Source: Kapaibacterium sp044224925 (GTDB lineage: Bacteria; Bacteroidota; Ignavibacteria; Kapaibacteriales; Kapaibacteriaceae). From it: a stretch of DNA of 64,000 bases. The notes under the pieces were generated by a model, which ran no database searches, was not told the origin of the DNA, and was given only the letters and a program-made list of their open reading frames with translations. A program made the position numbers and the translations under genes. Below, in pieces: positions 25,325-35,218 of the stretch. The stretch is taken from assembly GCA_044224925.1 (NCBI GenBank), contig JBGAJM010000005.1, forward strand, positions 124,001 through 188,000. The letters are read 5' to 3'. The first letter of the stretch is position 1, and every line of letters begins with the position of its first letter.

Positions 25325-27972
25325 TCGGTGAATGGATGAGTTGACCGGGGCAGAGGCAGAAAAATACGAATCTCGAGGCCGCCATCTTGCGGCAGGCGTG
25401 CCTCGATGGTGCCGTTGAGCGCTTCGATGAACCCTTTCGCAATGGCCAATCCCAGGCCCGTGCCACCTTCTTTGGCGGTGGATGCTCGGTAGAACTTCTC
25501 GAACAGGTGTTCGAGGTCATCAGGAGAGACGCCCGGACCTGCGTCACGCACGATGATCGACATGCCCTCGGGCAGATCTGCAACGGTCACATCAACAGGA
25601 ACGTCGGGCGGACTATAGCGCACAGCATTCTCCAGAACGTTCACCAATGCCTGCTCCAGCAATCCTTCATCCGCCTGCAAGAAGGGCAGGGAGGCAGGGA
25701 TGTGCTTGTGCACGATCACCTCGCCTCCGGCGGCGATATGAATGGCCGAGTTGATGAGATCTGCAACGTCGCACCATTGACGGAGCGGACGTACGTTACC
25801 GGACTCCAACCGCGTCATGTTCAGGAGATGGTCCACCACGCGCGACAACCGCTCGGTGGATGCTCCTGCATCGTGCATGATCTTCTTCTGTTGCTCCGCC
25901 GTAAGGTGGATCGACTCATCGCGCAACGTGGAGATGGCCGCATTCAACACGGCCAGTGGTGTTCGCAGTTCATGGGAAACGGAGTTGAGGATGATCGTTC
26001 GCAATTCATCGGACCGACGTGCCACTTCCGATGTGGCCGCCTGTGCAACGAGCACCTCTCGGTCCAATGCCAATGCGATCAAGCGCACGGCACTCTCGAT
26101 CAGCGACTGCTGTTCGGCCGACATGCGGGCATCGTTGAACTGGAAGCAGATCACGCCATGCGTCGCATTCACGCCGGTGATGGGCAAACTCATCGTTGCC
26201 GATGAAGCCAATGTGTCTGTGAACTTGCCCGCCATGCGGTTGTTGATGAACGACCACATGGCAACGCTCCGATCCTTAGCCGTCGGCGTGAACGTGGAGC
26301 TCGGATGCGGTTCTTCGAGGATGCCCTTGGGTGAACGGAGATACATGGCCACTTCGCATTGCAGCATCGATGCAAGCTCCCGCACGGAGGTGCGAACGAT
26401 CACGTCCATCGTACTTCGCTCCGACAGCGACTTGGCCACTGAGAACAACAGCGCTGTTCTGGTCTCGCGTGTGCGCATCGATCGTTCACGCTGTCGCAGG
26501 CGCATCGTCAAGGTTCCCGTGACCAATGCCACCGTCAGGTAGAGCACGATCATCATGGCATCTTCCGGCCGAGTGATGAACAACGTGAAGCGTGGCGGTA
26601 TGAACAGGAAGTTCCAGAGAAAGGCACTGATGATGGCAGCAAGGAGGAGAGGCCCACGATCGTGGAACATGCCGAGAACGACCATGGCCCCCATCAGAAT
26701 GAGACCAATGCTCTGGTATCCGATGAACTGCACCGATACCAGGCCGATGGCAACGATGGCAAGGACGACGCCAACGGCTGAGAGATAGCCGCGAGCATTC
26801 TCTTGCACCAGATCGGTCTGCATGGTTCGACGTGTGGGTGGACCTTCGAGTCGCACGGTATGCACGTCGATAGGGCCGCTGCGATCGATGAGCACGTCGA
26901 CCAGTGTTCGCCGCCACAGCGACCATCTGCGGCGCTTCGGTTTCCCGACGATGATCTGCGTGACGTTCTCGCGTTGTGCGATATCGAGGATCCCTTGCAC
27001 GATCGATGCTGAGGCCGTGGTCTGCACCTCTGCACCAAGCTCTCGTGCGAGGTCAAGATGTTCACGGATGCGATCTTCGTCGGCTTGGATGTGGCCAGCA
27101 CCAGTGTCGACATAGGCCACCATCCACTCCGTATTTGACATGGCTGCCATGCGGCGGGCCCAACGGATCAATTGCGCTGAGGAAGGTGCCGGACCGATGG
27201 CAACGAGGATGCGCTCGTTCGATCTCCATGGACCGGCGATATGCTCCGAGCTCATGTACGATCGCAATTGCACATCAACATGCTCTGCGGTCAACCGAAG
27301 CGCCATCTCTCGAAGCGCCGTCAGGTTGCCCTTGCGGAAGAAGTTGTTGATCGCACGTTGCGCGGCCGCAGCTGTATAGACCTTGCCTTCGTGCAGTCGC
27401 TTGAGCAATGAATCGGCAGGAAGGTCTATGAGTTCGATCTCCGTTGCCGCATCGAACACGGAGTCCGGCACGGTCTCCTGAATAGGGAAGCCCGTGATCT
27501 GCGCCACGGCATCGGCCCTGCTCTCGAGATGCTGCACATTGAGCGTCGTGTAGACGGAGATCCCACGATCCAGAAGTTCGAGCACGTCGAGGAAACGCTT
27601 GCCGTGTCGACTTCCCGGAGCGTTCGTGTGGGCAAGCTCATCCACAAGGACGAGCTGAGGTGCGCGCGCGAGAACTGCGTCGATGTCGAATTCGGTGAGG
27701 ACAGTGCCGCGATGTTCGACGACCTTGCGGGGAACAACGGGCAATCCGTCGAGCAGGCGCTCGGTCTCTTGTCGACCATGCGTCTCCACCAGTCCCACCA
27801 CAACATCGATTCCTTGACGTTGTGCGTCGTGAGCGGCCTCGAGCATCGTATAGGTCTTGCCAACGCCGGCACACATGCCAAAGAAGATCTTCAATGTTCC
27901 GCGTGATCCGCTCCTGGCAGCTTCCTGGATCGATCGCAGCAATTGATCGGGGTCTGGTCTGTCAGGTGTCAT
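25321..27972 (-). CDS. kdpD: KdpD osmosensitive K+ channel histidine kinase
   Basis: 883 residues with the full KdpD layout. N-terminal KdpD ATPase domain with Walker A GMCAGVGKTYTML (about 32-44) and DELAHTNAPGSRH; a Usp-like domain (about 245-370); four clustered membrane helices (about 395-500, DUF4118); a GAF-like region; then the kinase core with phosphorylation site His667 in SVSHELRTPL, ENAVRYSP (N box) and DAGPGVS (G1 box). It overlaps both kdpC and kdpE by 4 bases. Confidence 0.96.
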   Translation of the reverse strand: MTPDRPDPDQLLRSIQEAARSGSRGTLKIFFGMCAGVGKTYTMLEAAHDAQRQGIDVVVGLVETHGRQETERLLDGLPVVPRKVVEHRGTVLTEFDIDAVLARAPQLVLVDELAHTNAPGSRHGKRFLDVLELLDRGISVYTTLNVQHLESRADAVAQITGFPIQETVPDSVFDAATEIELIDLPADSLLKRLHEGKVYTAAAAQRAINNFFRKGNLTALREMALRLTAEHVDVQLRSYMSSEHIAGPWRSNERILVAIGPAPSSAQLIRWARRMAAMSNTEWMVAYVDTGAGHIQADEDRIREHLDLARELGAEVQTTASASIVQGILDIAQRENVTQIIVGKPKRRRWSLWRRTLVDVLIDRSGPIDVHTVRLEGPPTRRTMQTDLVQENARGYLSAVGVVLAIVAIGLVSVQFIGYQSIGLILMGAMVVLGMFHDRGPLLLAAIISAFLWNFLFIPPRFTLFITRPEDAMMIVLYLTVALVTGTLTMRLRQRERSMRTRETRTALLFSVAKSLSERSTMDVIVRTSVRELASMLQCEVAMYLRSPKGILEEPHPSSTFTPTAKDRSVAMWSFINNRMAGKFTDTLASSATMSLPITGVNATHGVICFQFNDARMSAEQQSLIESAVRLIALALDREVLVAQAATSEVARRSDELRTIILNSVSHELRTPLAVLNAAISTLRDESIHLTAEQQKKIMHDAGASTERLSRVVDHLLNMTRLESGNVRPLRQWCDVADLINSAIHIAAGGEVIVHKHIPASLPFLQADEGLLEQALVNVLENAVRYSPPDVPVDVTVADLPEGMSIIVRDAGPGVSPDDLEHLFEKFYRASTAKEGGTGLGLAIAKGFIEALNGTIEARLPQDGGLEIRIFLPLPRSTHPFTE

Positions 27973-28505
27973 TTGTGCCCCAATGCATCGTTCAACGAAA
28001 CAACATTCACGAGCGGAGTTCCGAGAACCTCGAACTGTGGCGACACGGTGTGTGCTGCGATCAATGAATCAAGATAGCGGATCGACACACCTCGCTCGCG
28101 TGCCACGCGACCGCGTTGCAGATACGCTGCAGCAATACTAATATGTGGATCGAGACCGGAGGCAGAGGCACAGCACATATCGGCGGGAACCACAGTGCTT
28201 GGGTCAAGACCGTTCCTTGTTCGAAAGAAGGTTGCACGCTGCTCCATCAGTGCTCGCAACCGAGCATTGGTCGGACCGAGATTGCTGCCACTCGAGGGAA
28301 GGGCGGAATGGTCACTTGCCGATGGGCGGGACGTGAACAATGTACTGTCCGTATACGCCGGACACAGCGCCGTGTCGGACAACCGATCCGTAGAACCCAG
28401 AGCAGCGATCGACCACACCACGAACGGATAGATCACGCCGGTGATGATGATCACCACGATGTTCACGCGAACGGCAACGGTCAACATGGAACGCATGGAC
28501 TTCAT
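27969..28505 (-). CDS. kdpC: KdpC, potassium-transporting ATPase subunit C (short form)
   Basis: 178 residues from ATG 28505, preceded by GGAGGT that overlaps the kdpB stop. One N-terminal membrane helix (NIVVIIITGVIYPFVVW) anchors a periplasmic domain with SRPSASD, SSGSNLGPTNARL and SASGLDPHIS, the family signatures. It stabilises the KdpFABC complex. The segment between the helix and SRPS is short and the usual G-S-x-L-I-G-Q stretch is not recognisable (it reads LGSTDRLSDTALCPAYTDS). The longer frame upstream lies inside kdpB and is not used. Confidence 0.9.
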   Translation of the reverse strand: MKSMRSMLTVAVRVNIVVIIITGVIYPFVVWSIAALGSTDRLSDTALCPAYTDSTLFTSRPSASDHSALPSSGSNLGPTNARLRALMEQRATFFRTRNGLDPSTVVPADMCCASASGLDPHISIAAAYLQRGRVARERGVSIRYLDSLIAAHTVSPQFEVLGTPLVNVVSLNDALGHK

Positions 28506-28507
28506 TG

Positions 28508-30598
28508 TTACCTCCATCCTAGTCCGACAAGGAGCATGTCGATGAGCTTGATTCCCACGAACGGTACGGCCAACCCGCCAACACCGAAGATCAAGAGATT
28601 GCGCAACAGCACATCGTTCGCACCGCGCGATCGATACGTGACGCCACGGAGTGCGAGCGGGATCAGGGCGATGATCACAAGCGCATTGAAGATCACGGCA
28701 CTGAGAATGGCAGAACGCGGTGTGGCAAGACCCATGATGTTCAACCACGCCAGCGCACCACTTCCGTGTGGTGTTGCATACAGTCCGGCGAAGAGCGCCG
28801 GCAGAATGGCGAAGTACTTCGCCACATCGTTCGCGATCGAGAACGTGGTGAGTGCTCCACGCGTCATCAAGAGTTGTTTACCCACTTCGACCACATCGAT
28901 GAGCTTCGTGGGATTGCTATCAAGATCGACCATGTTCCCGGCCTCGCGTGCGGCCTGTGTCCCGGTGTTCATGGCAACGCCCACGTCGGCTTGCGCAAGC
29001 GCAGGGGCATCGTTCGTCCCATCGCCGATCATCGCTACCAGTCGACCTCGCTGTTGCTCTGCACGGATCTTGGCGAGCTTGGCCTCGGGTGTGGCCTCGG
29101 CAATGAAGTCGTCAACGCCGGCCTCGGCTGCGATGGCAGCGGCCGTGATCGGATTGTCACCTGTGACCATTACGGTGCGAATGCCCATGCGACGCAGTTG
29201 TTCGAAGCGTGTTCGAATGCCGTCCTTGATCACGTCCTTCAAATGGATCACTCCGAGGAGCGATGCACCATCGGCAACAACAAGGGGAGTGCCGCCCATG
29301 CGGGCAACATTCTCGACCGTTGGTCGCAGTGCGGCCGGTGTGGCTCCTCCCAAGCGTTCTGCCCATGCGATCACGGCATCGGCCGCACCTTTGCGGATCG
29401 AACGTATCGAAGGTGCAACGTCGAGGTCGACCCCACTCATACGCGAGTGTGCGGTGAAGGGAATGAACACAGCGTGCGACGACGACATCTCGCGCCCACG
29501 GAGTTCAAAGCGCTCTTTTGCCAATACCACCACCGACCGACCTTCAGGTGTCTCATCGGCCAGTGACGCCAACTGGGCGGCATCGGCAAGCTCGCGGGCC
29601 GAGACGCCGGGCATCGGAATGAAGTCCACGGCCATGCGATTCCCCAGCGTGATCGTTCCGGTCTTGTCAAGGAGCAGCACATCAACATCCCCTGCCGCCT
29701 CGATGGCCTTGCCGCTCTTTGCCACCACATTCCGTCGAAGCATGCGGTCCATTCCGCTGATACCGATGGCCGAGAGCAACGCGCCGATCGTGGTCGGGAT
29801 CAGACAGACCAGCAAGGCGATCAATACCGGCAGCGTCAAGAACGATGTGGCCGCACTGCCTGCCGTGGGCGTGAGCACGTTGGCAAGCGGGAGCAACGTC
29901 GCAACGGCGGCCACGAAGATGAACGTCAGCGCCAGCAGGAGAATGGAGAGGGCGATCTCGTTGGGCGTTCGCTGCCGTTGTGCGCCTTCGACGAGCGAGA
30001 TCATGCGATCGAGAAACGTGCCGCCGGTGGCGGCCGTGATGCGCACGATGATGCGATCGCTCAAGACCACGGTGCCACCCGTGACGGCGCATCGATCTCC
30101 ACCACTTTCGCGGATCACCGGTGCGGACTCGCCGGTGATGGCCGACTCGTCGATGCTGGCAATACCCTCGACAACGTCGCCATCACTTGGGATCACATCG
30201 GACCGTTCGCAGACGACCATGTCGCCAACGTTCAATTCGGTAGATGCAACGATCTCTTCCACACCGTTACGCAATCGGCGCGCTGTGGTCCCCGCGCGTG
30301 CAGTGCGAAGTGACCGGGCCTGTGCTTTGCCACGTCCTTCGGCTACGGCCTCTGCCCAGTTCGCGAAGAGCACCGTGAACCACAACCAGATCGTGATCTG
30401 CGTTGTGAACATATCAGCGCGGTTTGCAACGAGATCGACGCCACAGACGATCGTGCAGGCGATAGAGCCAAGGTAGACGATGAACATCACCGGGTTCTTC
30501 ACTTGAACACGCGGATCGAGCTTGCGCACGGCATCAAGCAACGATGCGCGAACGATGGATGCCGTGAACAGGGAGAACGCAGAAGTTGTCGTAGACAT
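28508..30598 (-). CDS. kdpB: KdpB, P-type ATPase subunit of the K+ importer
   Basis: 696 residues. P-type ATPase hallmarks: TGES in the actuator domain (ITGESAPVIRES), phosphorylated Asp311 in LLDKTGTIT, and the hinge MIGDGTNDAPALAQADVGVAM. KdpB-specific EGRSVVVLAK also occurs. It hydrolyses ATP to drive K+ through KdpA. The gene lies 9 bases after kdpA and its stop forms part of the kdpC ribosome-binding site. Confidence 0.97.
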   Translation of the reverse strand: MSTTTSAFSLFTASIVRASLLDAVRKLDPRVQVKNPVMFIVYLGSIACTIVCGVDLVANRADMFTTQITIWLWFTVLFANWAEAVAEGRGKAQARSLRTARAGTTARRLRNGVEEIVASTELNVGDMVVCERSDVIPSDGDVVEGIASIDESAITGESAPVIRESGGDRCAVTGGTVVLSDRIIVRITAATGGTFLDRMISLVEGAQRQRTPNEIALSILLLALTFIFVAAVATLLPLANVLTPTAGSAATSFLTLPVLIALLVCLIPTTIGALLSAIGISGMDRMLRRNVVAKSGKAIEAAGDVDVLLLDKTGTITLGNRMAVDFIPMPGVSARELADAAQLASLADETPEGRSVVVLAKERFELRGREMSSSHAVFIPFTAHSRMSGVDLDVAPSIRSIRKGAADAVIAWAERLGGATPAALRPTVENVARMGGTPLVVADGASLLGVIHLKDVIKDGIRTRFEQLRRMGIRTVMVTGDNPITAAAIAAEAGVDDFIAEATPEAKLAKIRAEQQRGRLVAMIGDGTNDAPALAQADVGVAMNTGTQAAREAGNMVDLDSNPTKLIDVVEVGKQLLMTRGALTTFSIANDVAKYFAILPALFAGLYATPHGSGALAWLNIMGLATPRSAILSAVIFNALVIIALIPLALRGVTYRSRGANDVLLRNLLIFGVGGLAVPFVGIKLIDMLLVGLGWR

Positions 30599-30607
30599 AA
30601 CGAGGTC

Positions 30608-32260
30608 CTAGAAGGAGATGCCGGCCGTGAACAGAGAATGCTCCACCAACGGGCCAAGGGCGAGCACCGGAAAGAACGTAAGTGCACCAACGATGACGAT
30701 CACCATCAGGAGCAACAACCCGAACAAGAACGTGTCGGTTGGCAACGTGCCGGCCGAAGCCGGCACGACGGTCTTCTTGGAAAGCGATCCCGCAATGGCG
30801 AGGATGGGAAGGATCACGGCATACCGTCCGATCAGGATGGCAACGCTCAGCAAGCTGTTGTAGAAGACCGTATTCGTGGCCAAGCCAGCAAAGGCACTGC
30901 CATTGTTGCCAACGGTGGACGCGGCCGCATAGAGGATCTCACTCAGGCCATGCGGTCCGGGATTGGCAATGGAGGAGGTTCCTGCAGGGAGCAAGGCGGC
31001 AAGGGATGCAACGAGGAGGATCGTGACGTTCGGGATGAGGATGGCCGACATGGCAAGCTTGATCTCGGTGGCCTCGATCTTGCGGCCGATGTATTCGGGG
31101 GTACGTCCGACCATGAGTCCGGCAATGAAGACAGCAACGATGATGAAAAGGATCATGCCATACATGCCGGAACCGATCCCACCGAAGATGACCTCACCAA
31201 TGAGCATGTTCATCATTTGCACGAAGCCGGTGAGTGGCATGAAGGAATCATGCATTCCGTTCACGGAACCATTTGACGTGGCCGTGGTGGCAGTTGACCA
31301 TAATGCCGAGGCGATCGGACTGAACCTTGCCTCCTTGCCCTCCATCGAGATCTGTCCGTCAAGTGCTGCCGTGCCCTGCGTTTCCGCCCACGATGCCACG
31401 CTCAGTCCAACCACGAAGAGCACGAGCATGGCACCAACGATAGGCCATGCCTGCGCATCGCGTTTGATCATGCGGGCATACGTGAAGGGCATGGCAACAG
31501 GGATCAGAAGAAGCGCGATGCACTCGAACAGATTCGTCAGCGATGTGGGGTTCTCCAGTGGGTGAGCGGAGTTCACGCCGTAGTATCCGCCGCCATTCGT
31601 GCCCAACTGTTTGATGGCCACTTGTGAAGCGACGGGACCCACGTGCACGGTCTGAGGTGCTGCACCGACGTGATCGATCGTCACTGATGCGCCCGCGGTT
31701 TGCAGCACGCCCTGCGTGACGAGGACAACGGCCAGGATCAATGACAAGGGGAGGAGCACGTAGAGGATGAAGCGGAGAACATCGATCCAGAACGATCCGA
31801 GCTCAGCACGTCCGCCGATCGCCCGTGCGACCATGGCGAGAACGGCGAACCCTGTGGCAGGACTTGCGAAGTTCTGCACGCCACAGCACAGCATTTGCGT
31901 TGTTGCCGAGAGGGTCGTCTCGCCGCTGTACGACTGCCAGTTGGTGTTCGTCACGAAACTGATGGTCGTGTTCATTGCCAGGTGCCACGACAGTCCGTCG
32001 ATCCCCACAAGCATTGAGAACATGACCAATGCGCCGACGGCATTGAACATCACGAGGGCGATCGCGAACTCCTTCCACGACATCGACCGATCGGGATCGA
32101 TGCCCGCAAGGCGAACAACGCGTCTTTCGATCCAACGAAGCCATGCGAACGGTGGCGTCGACCCGTCCATACAGGCGGCAACATAGTGTCCCAACGGCCG
32201 CGCAACGGCCGCCAGTACCAAGAAGAACACGCCGAAGACAACAAGATCCGAAGACTGCAT
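30608..32260 (-). CDS. kdpA: KdpA, K+-binding channel-like subunit
   Basis: 550 residues, about ten membrane helices. Three recognisable selectivity-filter loops of the superfamily-of-K-transporters fold are present: NTNWQSYSGE, GTNGGGYYGVNSAHP and GNNGSAFAG. ATG 32260 has GGGAG upstream. I looked for a kdpF-like mini-gene in the 146 bases upstream and did not find one. First gene of a minus-strand cluster that runs through kdpBCDE, the porin, the exonuclease and the ligase homologue. Confidence 0.96.
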   Translation of the reverse strand: MQSSDLVVFGVFFLVLAAVARPLGHYVAACMDGSTPPFAWLRWIERRVVRLAGIDPDRSMSWKEFAIALVMFNAVGALVMFSMLVGIDGLSWHLAMNTTISFVTNTNWQSYSGETTLSATTQMLCCGVQNFASPATGFAVLAMVARAIGGRAELGSFWIDVLRFILYVLLPLSLILAVVLVTQGVLQTAGASVTIDHVGAAPQTVHVGPVASQVAIKQLGTNGGGYYGVNSAHPLENPTSLTNLFECIALLLIPVAMPFTYARMIKRDAQAWPIVGAMLVLFVVGLSVASWAETQGTAALDGQISMEGKEARFSPIASALWSTATTATSNGSVNGMHDSFMPLTGFVQMMNMLIGEVIFGGIGSGMYGMILFIIVAVFIAGLMVGRTPEYIGRKIEATEIKLAMSAILIPNVTILLVASLAALLPAGTSSIANPGPHGLSEILYAAASTVGNNGSAFAGLATNTVFYNSLLSVAILIGRYAVILPILAIAGSLSKKTVVPASAGTLPTDTFLFGLLLLMVIVIVGALTFFPVLALGPLVEHSLFTAGISF

Positions 32261-32406
32261 ATCTGCTCCCTGAGAACCATCGCAAAACTCTGCATTCGGA
32301 TATCAACAGGCCATCAAGAGCAGTGTCGTCCGCATAAAGAACGTATAAGGACCGCTCTAATCACCTTCTAATAGAATGCTGTTCACAGCCATCGTAAATC
32401 GTAGAC

Positions 32407-34308
32407 ATGAGAATCTCATTCATTCTTGCAACAGTGATCTCGGCGGCGATGGCGGCTCTGTCTGTAGCATGGTCTGTCCCCGTCCTGGTGAACGGACAGG
32501 CCGCCTCGTTCGCCTATGGTCCGTTGGTCCTTGCCATCGACCCACTGACGGCCTTCATGGTGGTGTTGATCAACATCGGCGTATTGCTGGGTATGGTCTA
32601 TGGCATTTCGTATCTGAAGCCGTATGCATCGAAGAGCTTCATGGAGGCACTCGTACATGCTGTGGCCATGGTGGCCTTGCACGGATCGATGCTTGCCGTG
32701 ACGATGGTGCGGGACATGGTCTCGCTGCTGATCATGTGGGAGATCATGTCGATGTCGTCCTTCCTCCTCGTCCTCTTCGAAGGGGAGAAGGCACGCACAC
32801 GACGGGTGGCCCTGTCCTACTTCATCCAAATGCACATCGGCGCGTTCTTCCTACTGCTTGCCACGATGATCCTTGCCGGACAGACCGGATCCTACACGTT
32901 CGCGGCCATGGGTGTGTTCTATGCCCAGAAGCCCGCATGGATGTTGTTCCTTCCGCTCTTCCTTGGTTTCGGCATGAAGGCGGGCTTTCTTCCGCTGCAC
33001 ACGTGGCTACCACATGCTCACCCTGCGGCCCCATCGCATGTATCGGGCGTGATGTCGGGCGTGATGATCAAGCTTGGCATCTATGGCATCCTGCGAACGA
33101 TCCTCTTCATGCAAGGGGACCAGAGCATGTTGGGTGTGGCCATTCTGACGGTGGGCATCGTCACCGGACTCTATGCCATCCTCCAGGCCATCGTGCGGAA
33201 CGATCTGAAACGATTGCTTGCCTACTCCAGCGTTGAGAACATCGGTCTCTTGGGCATTTCCATCGGCATGGCCGTCCTCGGCACGTCGATCCACAACGAC
33301 GTGATCGCTACGCTTGGCTGGACGGCCGTTCTGCTGCACATGGTGCATCACATGCTCTTCAAGGTGGTGCTCTTTCAAAGCGCCGGCAACATCTATGCGG
33401 CCACGCATACACGCAACCTGAACGAGCTTGGCGGACTGATGCGACGCATGCCGAAGACCATCACGGTCTTCGTCCTTGGTGCGCTTGCCATCTGTGGACT
33501 TCCACCGCTCAACGGATTCGTGAGCGAGTTCCTGATGTATGTCGCTTCCATCGAGGGCATGAAGAACTCCGGCGCCTATTTCAGCATTGTCAACTTCTTC
33601 GTCCTCATCACGCTCTGTCTCATTGGCGGCTTGGCCATCATCGCCTTCACAAAGGCCATCGGTGTGGGCATGCTCGGCGAACCGCGCACGGAACCTGCAC
33701 GTCATGCCACCGAGCGTTCATGGTTCATGCGCCTCCCACAGCAGATCGCCATTGTCATGATGATCGTGATGGCCATCGTGCCGCAGCTGATGATCGCTTC
33801 GATCTCGGCCGTGATCAGAACCTTTGCTCCCAACAGTGATGTCGTCCTTGCCTCCCTGATGCCCACCATGACCTCGTTGGGCATCTTCAATGCCTCGCTC
33901 GTGGGTGCGGTGGTCCTCGTCCTTGCCCTGCGCAAGATCGCCACACGCAATGCGCAGCGACGGGAAGGACCCACGTGGGGTTGTGGTTTCACGGAAGCAG
34001 ATGCGCGACTGCAGTACACGTCGACAACCTATGCCGACAGTACCGTGCAGCTCATTTCACCCGTGGTGCGTGTGCATGCCCACATGCATGCGCTCAACGA
34101 TGTGGACGTGTTCCCACATGCGCGCACGTATACGACCGACGTGGTGGATGTGATCGAGGAGTCGACGATCCAACCACCGATCGCAGGCATTGCCTATGTA
34201 TTGCGACGGTTGGCGGTCTTCCACACCGGAAGCATGCGCACCTACATTCTCTACGCCTTTGTCTTCATCATTGCCATTGCCGTGGTAACGATCATGGGAG
34301 TGATATGA
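32407..34308 (+). CDS. Ion-pumping membrane subunit HyfB/HycC-like (NuoL family)
   Basis: 633 residues, about 14-16 membrane helices. Antiporter-like subunit of the complex I/group-4 hydrogenase superfamily. The core has the conserved pumping-channel Lys/His stretch MKAGFLPLHTWLPHAHPAAPSHVSG (about 193-217) and WEIMSMSSFLLVLFE with the TM5-type Glu. The C-terminal extension with a soluble segment (REGPTWGCGF, about 520) is as in HyfB/HycC. First gene of a tight plus-strand cluster of eight; its stop overlaps the next start by 4 bases. Diverges from kdpA with 146 bases between; no promoter element stands out there. Confidence 0.9.
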   Translation: MRISFILATVISAAMAALSVAWSVPVLVNGQAASFAYGPLVLAIDPLTAFMVVLINIGVLLGMVYGISYLKPYASKSFMEALVHAVAMVALHGSMLAVTMVRDMVSLLIMWEIMSMSSFLLVLFEGEKARTRRVALSYFIQMHIGAFFLLLATMILAGQTGSYTFAAMGVFYAQKPAWMLFLPLFLGFGMKAGFLPLHTWLPHAHPAAPSHVSGVMSGVMIKLGIYGILRTILFMQGDQSMLGVAILTVGIVTGLYAILQAIVRNDLKRLLAYSSVENIGLLGISIGMAVLGTSIHNDVIATLGWTAVLLHMVHHMLFKVVLFQSAGNIYAATHTRNLNELGGLMRRMPKTITVFVLGALAICGLPPLNGFVSEFLMYVASIEGMKNSGAYFSIVNFFVLITLCLIGGLAIIAFTKAIGVGMLGEPRTEPARHATERSWFMRLPQQIAIVMMIVMAIVPQLMIASISAVIRTFAPNSDVVLASLMPTMTSLGIFNASLVGAVVLVLALRKIATRNAQRREGPTWGCGFTEADARLQYTSTTYADSTVQLISPVVRVHAHMHALNDVDVFPHARTYTTDVVDVIEESTIQPPIAGIAYVLRRLAVFHTGSMRTYILYAFVFIIAIAVVTIMGVI

Positions 34309-35216
34309 TCAGCCTTGCCTTGATCCTTCTCTCGTCGGTCTTCTTCATCGGCATTGTGAACCGCACGAAGAGCATTGCCAGCGGTCGCATCGGCCCGGGT
34401 CTGATGCAGCATCTCAAGGAAATCATCCGGCTGCTCAAGAAGGGCAGTGTCACGAGCACCTCATCGTCGTTCATCTTCCAACTCGCTCCCTCGATCTCCT
34501 TCGTGACGGTGATGGTGGCAAGTCTCTTCCTGCCGTTCGGTGACCAACCGAGCATTCTCTCGTTCCAGTACGACGTGGTGGTCTTTGCCTATCTCCTTGC
34601 GTTGGGGCGGTTCGGCATGATCCTCATGGCAATGGACACGGCAAGTCCGTTCGAGGGCATGGGAGCCAATCGTGAAGCCCTCTACGGCATGCTCGTCGAA
34701 CCGGCCTTCTTCGTTCTTGCCGGTTCGTTTGCCGTGCTCACGGGACATACATCGCTCAACGAGATCTTTCGCGACATGCACCTCGGCAGCGGCGTTTCGT
34801 ATCTGATGGCCGCCTTTGCGGTGTACGTCTTCCTGCAGATCGCCATGGTCGAGAACAGTCGACTTCCCGTTGACGACCCAAAGACGCACCTCGAGTTGAC
34901 GATGGTGCATGAGGTGATCGTTCTCGACAATAGCGGATTCGACCTTGGTATGATCCTCGCGACCACAAGCATTCGCTTTGCCATGTTCGGCGTGCTCATT
35001 TCCAACTTCGCCATGCCGCCCATGGTGCCGCTCTGGGGCAAGATCATCATTGCCATTGTGGTGATGGCCGTGTTCGCCGTTGTGGTCGGACTTCTGGAAT
35101 CCTTCCGAGCGCGCAATCGCATGAAGCGCAACCCTCAGTTCATCTTCACGCTCACGAGCATTGCCATCCTCGTCTTCTTCACCGTGCTCATCCTCACGAA
35201 TAAGTTGGTACTCTGA
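34305..35216 (+). CDS. Membrane anchor subunit HyfC/HycD-like (NuoH family)
   Basis: 303 residues, about eight helices. The NuoH-type hallmarks are present: GRIGPGLMQHLKEIIRLLKK near the N-terminus, MDTASPFEGMGANREALYGMLVEP (quinone-cavity loop region) and ENSRLPVDDPKTHLELTMVHE. It docks the hydrophilic redox arm onto the membrane arm. The last conserved block matches the HycD/HyfC branch more than true complex I. Overlaps the preceding gene by 4 bases and precedes the next by 2. Confidence 0.9.
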   Translation: MISLALILLSSVFFIGIVNRTKSIASGRIGPGLMQHLKEIIRLLKKGSVTSTSSSFIFQLAPSISFVTVMVASLFLPFGDQPSILSFQYDVVVFAYLLALGRFGMILMAMDTASPFEGMGANREALYGMLVEPAFFVLAGSFAVLTGHTSLNEIFRDMHLGSGVSYLMAAFAVYVFLQIAMVENSRLPVDDPKTHLELTMVHEVIVLDNSGFDLGMILATTSIRFAMFGVLISNFAMPPMVPLWGKIIIAIVVMAVFAVVVGLLESFRARNRMKRNPQFIFTLTSIAILVFFTVLILTNKLVL

Positions 35217-35218
35217 CC

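Noticed and set aside
28116..30476. 786-codon open frame on the plus strand opposite kdpB and kdpC
   Set aside because: It is antisense to a clear P-type ATPase, has low-complexity Ser/Arg/Met-rich translation and no motifs; a shadow of GC-rich codon use.
32261..32406. kdpF mini-gene upstream of kdpA
   Set aside because: Read in all frames, there is no short hydrophobic peptide with a plausible start.
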